Source: DSOS01 sp035286585 (GTDB lineage: Bacteria > Chloroflexota > Anaerolineae > Anaerolineales > UBA4823). From it: 64,000 bases of DNA. A program made the position numbers and the translations under genes. The stretch lies in NCBI GenBank assembly GCA_035286585.1, contig DATEDC010000195.1, forward strand, positions 1 to 64,000, in the 5' to 3' direction. Positions 33,606-43,361 of this stretch are shown piece by piece. The notes under the pieces were generated by a model. That model made no database searches. It was given only the letters and a program-made list of their open reading frames with translations, and was not told where the DNA came from. The stretch's first letter is position 1. Each line of letters starts with the position of its first letter.

Positions 33606-35789
33606 GTGAATATGGAACCATTTCGAACGGAGATCCCCAATCAATTCAGCTTGCCCAGACGCATATACCGCCTCGGCGAACTGGCTTATAACCTGTGGTG
33701 GACATGGAATCCGGACTCCCAGCGCCTGTATCTACGCATTGACCGCGAGCTGTGGGAAGAATGCCAATACAACCCGGTGGTGTTTCTGCGCCAGGTGGAA
33801 AGAGTGCGTTTGAATTCGGCTACAAATAATCGTTATTATCTTGAGTTCTATGATCGGATCATGCGCTCCTTCGATACCTACATGCAGGCCGAATCCACCT
33901 GGTTTACCCAGAATTACCCGGATTTTAAAAACCGCCCAATTGCCTACTTCTCCATGGAATTCGGTCTGCATGAGATTTTCCCGATCTATGCCGGCGGTCT
34001 GGGCGTATTATCTGGCGACCATGTGAAAGAAGCGAGCGACCTGGGTATGCCTTTCATCGGGATTGGTCTTTACTATTCTCAGGGATATTTCAACCAGCAG
34101 ATCACCGAAGATGGCTGGCAAGAAGCCCACTATGACACACATCCGCTGGAAGAGCTGCCGATCATGTCCGTAGTGGATGCAGAGGGTAAACCCGTGAGCG
34201 TCCCCGTGGAGCTGCCGGGGAGAGAGGTGACAGCTCGAATTTGGGAGATTCGCGTCGGCCGGGTGCCGGTTTACCTGCTGGATACGGATATCCCCGAGAA
34301 CTCACCTAACGACAGGGCGCTGTCCGCACGCCTGTACAGCGGCGATTTGGAGAGACGCATTTCCCAGGAGATCCTGCTCGGGATTGGCGGCCTGCGGGCA
34401 TTGCGCGTCCTGGGCTACAATCCCAGCGTGTGGCATTTGAACGAAGGCCATGCGGCATTTCTGATCCTGGAGCAAATTCGGGAAAAGGTACAGGCGGGTT
34501 ATGATTTTGAACAGGCGGCGGACATTATCCGAGGTTCCAATGTTTTTACGACCCATACGCCAGTGCCAGCCGGAAACGATGAGTTTCCCCTCTGGCTGGT
34601 AGACAAATATTTTGCGCATATCTGGCCCGAATTAAATCTGACGCGTGATCAATTCATCGATCTGGCTCGTTCTACCGTCTCGTGGGGGGATGTATTCAGC
34701 ATGCCGGTGCTGGCGCTGCGCCACTCGCAATCCAATAATGCGGTCTCAGAGCTGCATGGGCGGGTGACGCGCAGAATGTGGCATTTTTTGTGGCCGGACC
34801 GGCGGGTGGATGAAGTGCCGATCACGCACATTACCAATGGCATCCACACCGATACCTGGTTGGCACGCCGGCTAGGGCACCTGTACGACCGCTACCTGGG
34901 GGCGGATTGGCGCGAGCATATCGATGACCACGAATTGTGGGAGCAGGTGCAGAATATCCCGGACGATCAGCTCTGGACAGTGAGGCGGCACCTCAAGCGA
35001 AAGCTGGTTCACTACATGCGTGAGAGCGCCCGTCGGCGCTGGCTGCGCGGCGGAGTTCATCCGGTGCAGATCCTGGCTTCTGGCGTACTATTGGACCCCT
35101 ATGCGCTGACCATCGGCTTTGCGCGGCGTTTCGCCCCCTACAAGCGCGCCAATCTGGTTTTTCGGGATTTTGAGCGCTTGATAAGCCTGCTCAACCGACC
35201 GGGTATGCCGGTGCAGATTATTTTTGCCGGCAAGTCACATCCTGATCACGAAGGCGGAAAGCTGCTGATCCAGCAGGTCTACCGGGCGGTGAAACGATCG
35301 GAGAGCGGCGGGCGACTGGTTTTCCTGGAAGAATATAACATGAAACTGGCGCGCTACCTGCTGCAGGGAGTGGACGTATGGATGAACACCCCGCGTCGCC
35401 CGAATGAAGCTTCTGGAACTTCGGGGCAAAAGGCTGCCTTGAACGGGGTATTGAATTTTTCAGTGTACGATGGTTGGTGGCGCGAGGCATATAACGGCAA
35501 GAATGGTTGGGCGATAGGTGACGACATCGATTATCCCGATCCAAGCCAGCAGGACGAAGCCGACGCAGAAAGCCTGTACGATATCCTGGAGAATGAGATC
35601 ATCCCGCTTTATTACAAGGAGCGCTCTTCCGATGGCTTGCCCGGCGAATGGATTTTGCGGATGAAAGAATCAATCCGCACTCTGGCGCCGCAATTCAGCA
35701 TGCGCCGCATGATCAGGGAATACGTGGAGCGCATTTACATACCTGCCATGCAGAGCCGCGAGGTGGTTAAGCCATCCGGAGGTAAGTAA
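33606..35789 (+). CDS. glgP: Alpha-glucan phosphorylase
   Basis: Protein of 727 residues of the short GT35 type. The N-terminal 110 residues (LPRRIYRLGELAYNLWWTWNPDSQRLY) are the DUF3417 extension of this group. The core has AYFSMEFGLHEIFPIYAGGLGVLSGDH and VWHLNEGHAAFL. EASGTSGQKAALNG, with the PLP-binding lysine near residue 609, is the C-terminal hallmark. It releases glucose-1-phosphate from glycogen-like polymers. The start is a GTG with AAGGA upstream; an ATG two codons later is also possible. Two DUF2179 genes follow closely. Confidence 0.96.
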   Translation: MNMEPFRTEIPNQFSLPRRIYRLGELAYNLWWTWNPDSQRLYLRIDRELWEECQYNPVVFLRQVERVRLNSATNNRYYLEFYDRIMRSFDTYMQAESTWFTQNYPDFKNRPIAYFSMEFGLHEIFPIYAGGLGVLSGDHVKEASDLGMPFIGIGLYYSQGYFNQQITEDGWQEAHYDTHPLEELPIMSVVDAEGKPVSVPVELPGREVTARIWEIRVGRVPVYLLDTDIPENSPNDRALSARLYSGDLERRISQEILLGIGGLRALRVLGYNPSVWHLNEGHAAFLILEQIREKVQAGYDFEQAADIIRGSNVFTTHTPVPAGNDEFPLWLVDKYFAHIWPELNLTRDQFIDLARSTVSWGDVFSMPVLALRHSQSNNAVSELHGRVTRRMWHFLWPDRRVDEVPITHITNGIHTDTWLARRLGHLYDRYLGADWREHIDDHELWEQVQNIPDDQLWTVRRHLKRKLVHYMRESARRRWLRGGVHPVQILASGVLLDPYALTIGFARRFAPYKRANLVFRDFERLISLLNRPGMPVQIIFAGKSHPDHEGGKLLIQQVYRAVKRSESGGRLVFLEEYNMKLARYLLQGVDVWMNTPRRPNEASGTSGQKAALNGVLNFSVYDGWWREAYNGKNGWAIGDDIDYPDPSQQDEADAESLYDILENEIIPLYYKERSSDGLPGEWILRMKESIRTLAPQFSMRRMIREYVERIYIPAMQSREVVKPSGGK

Positions 35790-35793
35790 GATC

Positions 35794-36321
35794 ATGGACA
35801 TATTTCTATCGCCCCAGGCCTGGTACGGTGCAGGCCTGATTTTTCTTTTGCGCGTCGGCGATATGACCCTGGATACGCTGCGCGTGCTGGTTGTCATGCG
35901 GGGGAAGAAGGGTTATGCCTGGATCCTGGGTTTTTTCCAGGCTTCGATTTTCGTGCTGGCGATCAGCTCGGTGCTGCGCGACCTGGATAACCCGATCAAC
36001 TTGATTGGTTATGCGGCTGGTTTTGCTACCGGCAACGTGGTCGGCATGCTCATCGAGGAGAAGCTCGCCATCGGGCATATTCACATCAGTGTTGTCAGCC
36101 CCAGGAGAGGGGCTGCGATTGCCGATCATTTGCGCCTTCAGGGTTTCGCAGTGACCGAAATCCCAGCCCGCGGCAAAGATGGCATGGTGACCATGTTGAA
36201 TTGTGATGTATTGCGACGGCACGTCGACCCGGTGCGCAAATTGGTTAACGAGATAGATCCGGACGCTTTCATCACGGCTGAAGATTTACGGCCGGTGCGG
36301 CGCGGTTTTTGGAGAGCTTGA
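35794..36321 (+). CDS. DUF2179/DUF5698 membrane protein, first of a tandem pair
   Basis: The 175-residue protein has three membrane helices in its first 90 residues (FLLRVGDMTLDTLRVLVVMRG, FFQASIFVLAISSVL, IGYAAGFATGNVVGMLIE) and a soluble C-terminal DUF2179 domain (VVSPRRGAAIADHLR, FITAEDLRPV). The family (UPF0316) is of unknown function. GGAGG lies before the ATG, 4 bp after glgP ends, so it is probably cotranscribed. The next gene is a paralogue. Confidence 0.9.
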   Translation: MDIFLSPQAWYGAGLIFLLRVGDMTLDTLRVLVVMRGKKGYAWILGFFQASIFVLAISSVLRDLDNPINLIGYAAGFATGNVVGMLIEEKLAIGHIHISVVSPRRGAAIADHLRLQGFAVTEIPARGKDGMVTMLNCDVLRRHVDPVRKLVNEIDPDAFITAEDLRPVRRGFWRA

Positions 36322-36331
36322 GCGTTATAGA

Positions 36332-36844
36332 ATGAACGCAGCGATCGTTTCTGCACTGATCGTTTTTATCCTGCGCGCGCTGGACATTGCGGTGTACACC
36401 GTACGTATTACCATGGTTATGCGCGGTCGTAAGGCGTATGCCTGGTTATTTGGGTTCATCCAGGCGTTCGTTTTCGTGAGCGCAATTCGGGTAGTGCTGA
36501 TCGACCTGGACAACTGGCTGAACATTGCCGGCTATGCGGCGGGATTCGCCACGGGCAATGTTGTGGGTATGTTCATCGAAGGCAGGCTGGCGATTGGAAT
36601 CACCCACCTGCGCATTTTCAGCCCACGGCGCGGGGCAGAGCTGGCCGAGCAACTGCGCCTCTCCGGCTACGCAGTCACGGAAGTGGCAGGTCGCGGCATT
36701 CAAGGCGTCGTCGAGGTGATTAACTGCAGCGTGCGCCGCAGAGAAGAGCGGCAAGTCACCGAGTTAGTGGCAAAGATCGATGCTCAGGCGTACATCACCG
36801 CTGAAGACGTGCGCCTGGTCTGGCATGGTTTTTGGGGGAATTAA
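36332..36844 (+). CDS. DUF2179/DUF5698 membrane protein, second of a tandem pair
   Basis: Close paralogue of the preceding protein with the same layout. The stretch GYAAGFATGNVVGM is identical in both, and SPRRGA and TAEDVR are conserved. Three N-terminal helices precede the soluble domain. It starts 10 bp after its neighbour ends; the ribosome-binding site is weak, so translation may be coupled. The duplication suggests a heterodimer or two related roles. Confidence 0.9.
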   Translation: MNAAIVSALIVFILRALDIAVYTVRITMVMRGRKAYAWLFGFIQAFVFVSAIRVVLIDLDNWLNIAGYAAGFATGNVVGMFIEGRLAIGITHLRIFSPRRGAELAEQLRLSGYAVTEVAGRGIQGVVEVINCSVRRREERQVTELVAKIDAQAYITAEDVRLVWHGFWGN

Positions 36845-36964
36845 CGCCTGCAAAGTGATATATGTTACGTGACAGGAGGGGGAAAACTTGGCACAATATA
36901 AAAATCAGGTCCCATCTGGAGCTTTCCGACTGAAAAACCCGTTTAAATATCTTGGAGGCGAGCG

Positions 36965-37954
36965 ATGAAGCGCAACCTATGGCATACCCTGGTCCGACCT
37001 TCCACGCTAGAATTTTATGAGGAAGGCAGGCGCACACCGGGTTACACTCTCCTTGATTTTTTGCATGGTTATGTTTATGGTCGCTGGCCATACCTCTATA
37101 TCGGCATTGGCACGGGAGAACACTTCCTGGCGAAAACCATCGGTCCGATAATTCTTCTAATTCAAGAATTTCTGGCAGCCCTAAATTTTATGAACGGCCA
37201 ACCGGAAGCGAATGGCAGAACGGCTGTGCCGCGGGAAGAGACCGACCTCACCTGGGCGGAAAGCTACCATGGCAAAGTGGTGCCTTTGGCTTCGGCGACC
37301 AGGCTGGTATCCATCCAGGAAAATATCCAGCTAAAAAATCTGGAAAAGATTATCCCTTACAGCAAAGCGCGGGATATCATCTTGCACAACCCCGATCATA
37401 TCGTAGCCCTGGAATGCCCCTGCCGCACTTCTCGCCAAAATCCGTGTCTGCCCTTGGATGTGTGCCTGGTTGTCGGAGATCCTTTTGCCAGCTTTGTTGA
37501 AGCACATCACCCGCGTCGCTCGCGCCGCATCACCCAGAGCGAGGCGGTGGAAATATTGAAGGCCGAGAATCAACGCGGGCACGTCCACCACGCATTTTTC
37601 AAAGACGCCATGCTGAGCCGCTTTTACGCCATTTGCAATTGCTGCGCCTGTTGTTGCGGCGCGATGCACGCTCACAGGAACGGAACCCCGATGCTGGCGG
37701 CTTCGGGTTATATTTCTCAGGTGGATGCCGATTTATGCATTGGGTGTGGGGATTGTGTGGAAGCCTGCCAATTCGGAGCAATTAGCCTCAATGAATTTTG
37801 CGCTGTGGTGAGTGGGCAGGATTGCATGGGGTGCGGCATCTGCGAGTCGATATGCCTGCAGGGCGCACACACATTGTTGCGTGATCCGTCCAAGGGTGAG
37901 CCGTTAGAGATCAGTGAGCTTATCCGGGACTTCGAGAAGGCGGTCAGATTATGA
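36965..37954 (+). CDS. 4Fe-4S protein with extra Cys-rich motif
   Basis: Protein of 329 residues. The C-terminal part is a two-cluster ferredoxin domain (CIGCGDCVEACQ and CMGCGICESICLQG). Before it are ALECPCRTSRQNPC and CNCCACCCG, so at least one further metal site is likely. A hydrophobic segment GPIILLIQEFLAALNF near residues 60-75 may bind the membrane. GGAGG lies before the ATG. The function is unknown; a role in electron transfer is inferred. The last 11 bases overlap the convergent M29 gene. Confidence 0.85.
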   Translation: MKRNLWHTLVRPSTLEFYEEGRRTPGYTLLDFLHGYVYGRWPYLYIGIGTGEHFLAKTIGPIILLIQEFLAALNFMNGQPEANGRTAVPREETDLTWAESYHGKVVPLASATRLVSIQENIQLKNLEKIIPYSKARDIILHNPDHIVALECPCRTSRQNPCLPLDVCLVVGDPFASFVEAHHPRRSRRITQSEAVEILKAENQRGHVHHAFFKDAMLSRFYAICNCCACCCGAMHAHRNGTPMLAASGYISQVDADLCIGCGDCVEACQFGAISLNEFCAVVSGQDCMGCGICESICLQGAHTLLRDPSKGEPLEISELIRDFEKAVRL

Positions 37955-39053
37955 ACTGGCCGTCCCGATAAAAGATTTCCCCGTCCACCGTTATTTCAGA
38001 GTCCTGGCGCAGGTCGCAGATCATATCCCAATGGATCTGGCTTTTATTCTGACTGCCTGTCTCCGGGTATCCAGCACCCAATGCCATGTGGAATGAGCCG
38101 CCGATCTTCTCATCGAGCAAGGTGCTGTGAGTGAAGCGGTTGATTTCAAAATTCGTGCCGATAGCGAACTCGCCGACGTAGCGCGCGCCGGCGTCGATGT
38201 CCAGCATGGCGAGCAGCACATCCTGGTTCTTAACTGCCGTGGCGTTGACCACTCTGCCATCCTCAAATTGGAGCTCGATACCTTCGACTACCCTGCCCTG
38301 GTAAATCGCCGGGTAGCTGTATCGAACCCAACCGTTTACCGAGTCCTCCACGGGTCCGGTGAAAATCTCGCCGTCCGGCAGGTTGTTCTGCCCGCAGGCG
38401 TTCTTGAACGTACGCCCCTGAACCGAAAGGGTCAGATCGGCATGCGGGCCGCGCACCGCAACCTTATTGCGGCCCTGGACAGCGACAATAATGCGCTGCT
38501 GCTCCCGCTCGATTCCCTGCCAGTGGGCGACCGGGTCCGGCGTCCCTTCGTCTGCGTGGCAGGCGCGGAAGAAGAAATCGGAGTACTCCTCGATGCCCAT
38601 TTCGGCTTCCATGGCATAGGCGGGAGTGGGGTACTGGGTGCTCAACCAGCGCAAGGAGCCTTCGGCGCCGCGGCGCATTTGGGTGCTGATCAGGTTGGCG
38701 ATTGCCTTTTGACGGTGAGAGAGACGCTCCGAGGCGACCCCGGACAGGCCGCGGGTATTGAGCTCAGAGCGAATTTTGATCAAAACATCGAATTGATCGA
38801 ATGCGGCTTGATGGAAGATGGGGACGAATTCGAGCTGTTCGTCGCTGGCGTGGGCGAAGAGGATTTCCTCCTGAGCGGGGAGGTCGATCAGCAGGTGGGG
38901 ATAGCCACCCCGCTCGAGGATCAGCTCATAGAGCGGCAGGAGAACCGGCTCGGCCGCGGTGGTGGCATTCACAGCCACGCGATCGCCAGGTCGCACTCGC
39001 GTCGAATGATCGACCATAATTTGGGCAAATTTTCTAAGGCGTAGATCGCTCAT
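37944..39053 (-). CDS. M29-family (AmpS-like) aminopeptidase
   Basis: Metallopeptidase of 369 residues beginning RLRKFAQIMVDHSTRVRPGDRVAV, as in thermophilic aminopeptidases. GEFAIGTNFEINRFTHSTLLDEKIGGSFHMALG includes the zinc-binding Glu and His, and SQIHWDMICDLR the last ligands. The ATG at 39053 has GGAG 8 bases upstream; the frame stays open far upstream but only opposite the next gene. A TATAAT box is suitably placed. Confidence 0.92.
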   Translation of the reverse strand: MSDLRLRKFAQIMVDHSTRVRPGDRVAVNATTAAEPVLLPLYELILERGGYPHLLIDLPAQEEILFAHASDEQLEFVPIFHQAAFDQFDVLIKIRSELNTRGLSGVASERLSHRQKAIANLISTQMRRGAEGSLRWLSTQYPTPAYAMEAEMGIEEYSDFFFRACHADEGTPDPVAHWQGIEREQQRIIVAVQGRNKVAVRGPHADLTLSVQGRTFKNACGQNNLPDGEIFTGPVEDSVNGWVRYSYPAIYQGRVVEGIELQFEDGRVVNATAVKNQDVLLAMLDIDAGARYVGEFAIGTNFEINRFTHSTLLDEKIGGSFHMALGAGYPETGSQNKSQIHWDMICDLRQDSEITVDGEIFYRDGQFII

Positions 39054-39081
39054 GGGGTTGCTCCGGGGGAAAATTCGGCTC

Positions 39082-39087
39082 ATTATA
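39082..39087 (-). promoter_or_regulatory. Extended -10 box for the M29 aminopeptidase gene
   Basis: The minus strand reads TGT-TATAAT, about 30 bases before the ATG at 39053. It lies back to back with the -10 box at 39110. Confidence 0.6.
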
Positions 39088-39109
39088 ACATGCTGACTTT
39101 CAAACGCGC

Positions 39110-39115
39110 TATAAT
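39110..39115 (+). promoter_or_regulatory. -10 box for the two-domain oxidoreductase gene
   Basis: TATAAT, 9 bases before the ATG at 39125. The transcript would be almost leaderless; GAGG between the box and the ATG is too close to serve as a normal Shine-Dalgarno sequence. Confidence 0.5.
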
Positions 39116-39124
39116 GGCGAGGAT

Positions 39125-41350
39125 ATGAAGCAGCTCTTACAGAATCTGCGCACGGGTGAGACCTCGGTCGTGGAGGTCCCCATTCCCACGCCGCGCCCCG
39201 GCACCGCCCTGGTGAGGACCTGCGCCTCGCTGGTGTCGACGGGAACAGAGAGGATGGTGGTTGAATTCGCCGAGAAGTCCCTGCTCGGGAAAGCCCGCGC
39301 CCGTCCCGATTACGTCCGCCAGGCGCTGGATAAGGCGCGCCGAGAGGGCATTCTTGGGACGATTGAGGCCATATTTGGGCGCCTCGACCAACCGATGGCG
39401 CTGGGTTACTCTTCCTCCGGGATCGTCTCGTCGGTCGGAGAAGAGGCGGCTGGCGTTCAGGTCGGGCAGCGTGTGGCCTGCGCTGGCGGCGGCTACGCCG
39501 TTCACGCCGAGTATGCGCTGGTGCCGACAAACCTGCTCGTTCCCTTACCCGAGCAGGTGGATTTCGAATCCGCAGCGTTTACAACGCTTGGGGCGATCGC
39601 CTTGCATGGCTACCGCCTGGCGCACACCCAGATTGGGGAACGGGTGGCGGTCATCGGGCTGGGGATATTGGGATTGTTGTCCCTGGGCATTATCCGGGCA
39701 GCCGGGTGCCACGCCCTGGGAATTGACCTGGATCTCGAACGGGTAGAGCTGGCCCAAGGGATGGGTTTTACCGCCGTGCGCCGGGAAGGTGCTGAGGAAG
39801 CTGGGGCAACCTTCTCCCGCGGGCGGGGCTGCGATGCGGTCATGATCTGCGCCGATACGCCCTCCTCCGACCCGGTTGAACTGGCCGGCGCTCTGGCGCG
39901 CGATCGGGCGCATGTCGTGGCGGTTGGGGCGGTGGGTCTTGCCGTGCCGCGCAAGATCTACTATGAGAAGGAACTGACCCTGGTCAATTCGCGGTCCTAC
40001 GGCCCGGGCCGATACGACCCCTCCTATGAAGAGGAAGGCCGGGATTACCCCATCGGCTACGTTCGCTGGACAGAAGGGCGCAATCTGGAGGCGTTCGTCG
40101 AGCTTTTAGCCAGCGGTCAGGTTGATGTGCGCCCGCTGATCACGCACCGCTTCCCGATTAAAAACGCCTCCCAGGCTTATTCTCTGATCACCGGAAAGAC
40201 CAATGAGCGCTTTTTGGGGGTGCTGCTGACGTATAATGAGACAGGGGGTGTACCCGTCGTCCTGGAAGAGGCTCGCCGGCCTGAATTCAGGGTGAAGATT
40301 CCCAAAATTACTCAGCCACGAATGACAGATGAAGTCACCCTCGGTGCGTTGGGGGCGGGGAATTTCGCCAAAGCGGTGCTTTTCCCGGTTCTACGCAAAA
40401 CTGAGGGGATACGCCTGGTTAGCGTGGCGTCTGCCTCCGGCTTGAATGCCCAATATGCCGCCCGCAAGTTCGGCTTCGCCTACGCAACCACGGACGAGGA
40501 GCAGGTTCTGGAGGACCCGGAAGTCAACACGATTGCGGTGCTGACCCGCCACCATTTGCATGCAAGGCAGGTGATCGCCGCTCTGCGCAACGGCAAGCAC
40601 GTGTTTTGCGAAAAACCCTTGGCGCTGAACGCGGCGGAGCTGGATGAGATCGCGACCCTGTTGCAGGAGGTCTCCCCGCTGGATCCTTCCGGAGCGACTA
40701 AAAAGGTCGAGCGCGCCCCGCTGCTGATGGTTGGCTTCAACCGGCGGTTTTCTCCTCAGGGAATCGCTCTGCGAGAGTTCCTCGCCAGCCGCAAAGAACC
40801 GCTGGCAGCCCATTACCGGGTAAACGCTGGATACCTGCCGCCTGATCACTGGCTGCACAACCCCCAGCAGGGCGGAGGAAGGATCATCGGTGAGGGCTGC
40901 CATTTTATCGACTTTATCACCTTCCTGGTGGGCGCCTCTCCCCGGTCGGTGCTGGCGCGCGCTCTTCCGGATGCAGGTCGCTACCGGGCGGATAACGTGG
41001 TGATGACGCTCATTTTTCCGGATGATTCCATCGGCACGATCAGCTATCTGGCAAATGGCGACCGGTCGTTTTCCAAAGAGAGGCTGGAGGTCTTCACCGC
41101 AGGGCGGGTGGCTGTATTGGAGGACTACCGCAGGCTGGATTTGATCCGGGATGGCAGGCGGCGGACAATCCGATCGACTTTGCGCCAGGACAAAGGTCAT
41201 TTTGGGGAGTGGCAGGCGTTCATTGAGGCAATTCGCGCTGGCAAGGCGCCTCCCATCCCATACCGGGATATATTCGGCGTAACCAGGGCTACCTTTGCGG
41301 CGCTCGAGGCGCTGCGCACCCAGGAGCAGGTGGAAATACAGGTTGGCTAG
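39125..41350 (+). CDS. Two-domain oxidoreductase (zinc-type ADH + Gfo/Idh/MocA)
   Basis: Protein of 741 residues. Residues 1-370 are a medium-chain dehydrogenase (LVSTGTERMVVEF, MALGYSSSGIVSSVG, VAVIGLGILGLLSLG). After a linker, residues 400-735 are a Gfo/Idh/MocA sugar dehydrogenase (LGALGAGNFAKAVLFPVL, HVFCEKPLALNAAELDEI, GRIIGEGCHFIDFITFLVG). Such fusions are common in surface-polysaccharide loci. The next genes, a heparinase-like protein and a glycosyltransferase, fit this. The downstream gene appears to overlap by 8 bp. Confidence 0.9.
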   Translation: MKQLLQNLRTGETSVVEVPIPTPRPGTALVRTCASLVSTGTERMVVEFAEKSLLGKARARPDYVRQALDKARREGILGTIEAIFGRLDQPMALGYSSSGIVSSVGEEAAGVQVGQRVACAGGGYAVHAEYALVPTNLLVPLPEQVDFESAAFTTLGAIALHGYRLAHTQIGERVAVIGLGILGLLSLGIIRAAGCHALGIDLDLERVELAQGMGFTAVRREGAEEAGATFSRGRGCDAVMICADTPSSDPVELAGALARDRAHVVAVGAVGLAVPRKIYYEKELTLVNSRSYGPGRYDPSYEEEGRDYPIGYVRWTEGRNLEAFVELLASGQVDVRPLITHRFPIKNASQAYSLITGKTNERFLGVLLTYNETGGVPVVLEEARRPEFRVKIPKITQPRMTDEVTLGALGAGNFAKAVLFPVLRKTEGIRLVSVASASGLNAQYAARKFGFAYATTDEEQVLEDPEVNTIAVLTRHHLHARQVIAALRNGKHVFCEKPLALNAAELDEIATLLQEVSPLDPSGATKKVERAPLLMVGFNRRFSPQGIALREFLASRKEPLAAHYRVNAGYLPPDHWLHNPQQGGGRIIGEGCHFIDFITFLVGASPRSVLARALPDAGRYRADNVVMTLIFPDDSIGTISYLANGDRSFSKERLEVFTAGRVAVLEDYRRLDLIRDGRRRTIRSTLRQDKGHFGEWQAFIEAIRAGKAPPIPYRDIFGVTRATFAALEALRTQEQVEIQVG

Positions 41351-43361
41351 GTTCTCTGCACGCCTGCGGCTCATCAGCAAAGCCCTGCTAGAACTCGGAC
41401 CCAGCCAGCTCGCTTTGTATGGGTTGTACCGGCTGGGGCTGATTTCGGGTTATTTCCGCTGGCAGACGTCCTCCGTCGAACGGGCACCTGAGCAGGGAGC
41501 CAACAGGTACACGCTCAAGCCGATGCTCGTATTGCCCCCTCGGCAGGAGTTGATCTCGATTTTGGACGAGGTTGGCTACGCCCGCTTGCTCGGACAGGCG
41601 GAGGAGATCGTCGCGGGAGGCGTGCGCCTGTTCGGCGGAGAGCTGCGCCCGCTCAAGCTCCAACCCCCCGAACCCCGGCTGCATTGGACGGCATACGAGC
41701 AGGAGGGCATTCCTGGGGAAGAAGATGTGAAAGATTTCTGGGAGCCAGCCCGTTTTGGGTGGGCGTATACCCTTGGACGGGCGTATTATCTCAGCGGCGA
41801 GGAGCGCTATGCGAGGGCTTTCTGGGATTATACCCTTGAGTTTCTCCATGCCAATCCACCCTACATGGGTTTGAATTGGATTTCTTCGCAGGAGGCAGCA
41901 CTGCGCTTGATCGCTCTTGTGTACGCGGCCCAGATATTCGCGGATTCTCCGCACTCAAGCCTCGAGCGTATGGAACGATTGGGCTGGCTCGTCGCCTGCC
42001 ATGCACGGCGCATGCCGCCCACACTGGTCTACGCCCGAGCGCAGAACAACAACCATCTGCTCGCCGAGGCGGCGGGTTTGCTCACCGCAAGCCTAACATT
42101 GCCCGATCACCCGCGCAGTGCAGGCTGGCGGTCGGCGGGCTGGCGCTGGTTTATCTACGGGCTGCGAACCCAGATTCAGCCAAACGGCGCCTACACCCAG
42201 CACAGCGCAAATTACCAGCGCGTGATGCTGCAACTGGCGCTGTGGGTGGCAGCAATTGCCAGAACGCAGCAGATGGAATTCCCCACAGCAGGGCAGGGCA
42301 AATTACAAGCCGCCACCCAGTGGCTGATCGCCCTGCTCGATCCGCTCAGCGGCAGGCTTCCGAACCTGGGGCCGAACGATGGGGCGTATGTTCTACCATT
42401 GACCGTATGCCCGTTTGCAGATTATCGCCCCGTCCTGCAGGCGGCTGCGCTGGAATTTCTGGGCCAAACACTCGTACCGGCGGGGGAATGGGACGAAATG
42501 AGCGCCTGGCTCGTTCGTCCGGAAAAGCGTGGAAGCCGCATTGCAAGCCAGGCGCGGCTGGAAAAGCGATCGGCAAATACGGACCCACAGGTGCTGGTGA
42601 ACCGACGCAGCGAATCCTGGGCTTATCTGCGTACAGCTCGCTTTACCTCCCGCCCGGGCCATGCCGACCAGCTCCACCTGGACTTGTGGTGGCGGGGAAT
42701 GAATATCGCTCAAGACGCCGGCACCTATCTCTACAACGCGCCAAAACCCTGGGACAACTCTCTGGCTCGCACCGCGGTGCACAACACCTTGACGATCAAC
42801 GGACAGGATCAAATGCTGCTGGCAGGGCGATTTTTGTGGCTGTATTGGGCTTACAGCCGGGTACTGGAGTGCGACCAGGCGGCTGGGGATGGGACGCCCT
42901 GCCTGGTTGCCGAGCACGATGGCTATAGCCGTCTCGGGATGATTCATCGTCGCTCGGTTGAGGCGCAAAAAGATGGGAACTGGATCATCGAAGACAGGCT
43001 GATCTTTTCCCATCCGAGGCGGGCGAGGCGCTACCTGCCGGCGCGTATCCGCCTGCATTGGCTGGCGCCCGATTGGCTCTGGCGCTGCGATCAGGCGGAA
43101 GACTGGGTCGCTTTCGAGTTAGAATCACCCCAAGGATGGATTCGGCTGACTATCTTTGCGGAGCAAGATGCTCAGCCTGCGCCTGAGCTCGAGCCTCTGA
43201 TCGTCCGAGCCGGGGAGAAATTGTCCGGCTCAGAGGAGGCGCACCCTACCTGGGGATGGGCGTCTCCCTCCTACGGCATAAAGATTCCAGCCCTATCGCT
43301 ATCGGTAACTGTCAGCGCCTCAGCGCCGGTCAGGCTGGTCAGCGTCTGGCAGTTGCCATAG
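41343..43361 (+). CDS. Heparinase II/III-like protein
   Basis: About 672 residues. The N-terminal half is an alpha-helical toroid (ARFGWAYTLGRAYYLSGEERYARAFW, WISSQEAALRLIALVYA, ARAQNNNHLLAEAAGLL). The C-terminal half is a beta-sandwich with HADQLHLDLWWRG, IAQDAGTYLYN and TAVHNTLTINGQDQM, which holds the usual catalytic His/Tyr region. It is probably a polysaccharide lyase or a related enzyme of polysaccharide maturation. There is no signal peptide, as in the versions tied to capsule loci. The start is uncertain: a TTG at 41343 is assumed, since no ATG occurs until 41523. Confidence 0.82.
   Translation: MARFSARLRLISKALLELGPSQLALYGLYRLGLISGYFRWQTSSVERAPEQGANRYTLKPMLVLPPRQELISILDEVGYARLLGQAEEIVAGGVRLFGGELRPLKLQPPEPRLHWTAYEQEGIPGEEDVKDFWEPARFGWAYTLGRAYYLSGEERYARAFWDYTLEFLHANPPYMGLNWISSQEAALRLIALVYAAQIFADSPHSSLERMERLGWLVACHARRMPPTLVYARAQNNNHLLAEAAGLLTASLTLPDHPRSAGWRSAGWRWFIYGLRTQIQPNGAYTQHSANYQRVMLQLALWVAAIARTQQMEFPTAGQGKLQAATQWLIALLDPLSGRLPNLGPNDGAYVLPLTVCPFADYRPVLQAAALEFLGQTLVPAGEWDEMSAWLVRPEKRGSRIASQARLEKRSANTDPQVLVNRRSESWAYLRTARFTSRPGHADQLHLDLWWRGMNIAQDAGTYLYNAPKPWDNSLARTAVHNTLTINGQDQMLLAGRFLWLYWAYSRVLECDQAAGDGTPCLVAEHDGYSRLGMIHRRSVEAQKDGNWIIEDRLIFSHPRRARRYLPARIRLHWLAPDWLWRCDQAEDWVAFELESPQGWIRLTIFAEQDAQPAPELEPLIVRAGEKLSGSEEAHPTWGWASPSYGIKIPALSLSVTVSASAPVRLVSVWQLP

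Noticed and set aside
38127..39530. Long frames around the M29 gene (305 codons on plus; upstream extension to 39530 on minus)
   Set aside because: The plus frame is antisense to the peptidase; the extension lies opposite the oxidoreductase gene, and the ATG at 39053 has a good Shine-Dalgarno sequence.
41876..42928. 350-codon frame inside the heparinase-like gene
   Set aside because: Same strand, different frame, composition of low-complexity Arg/Ala/Gly; a shadow of the GC-rich gene.
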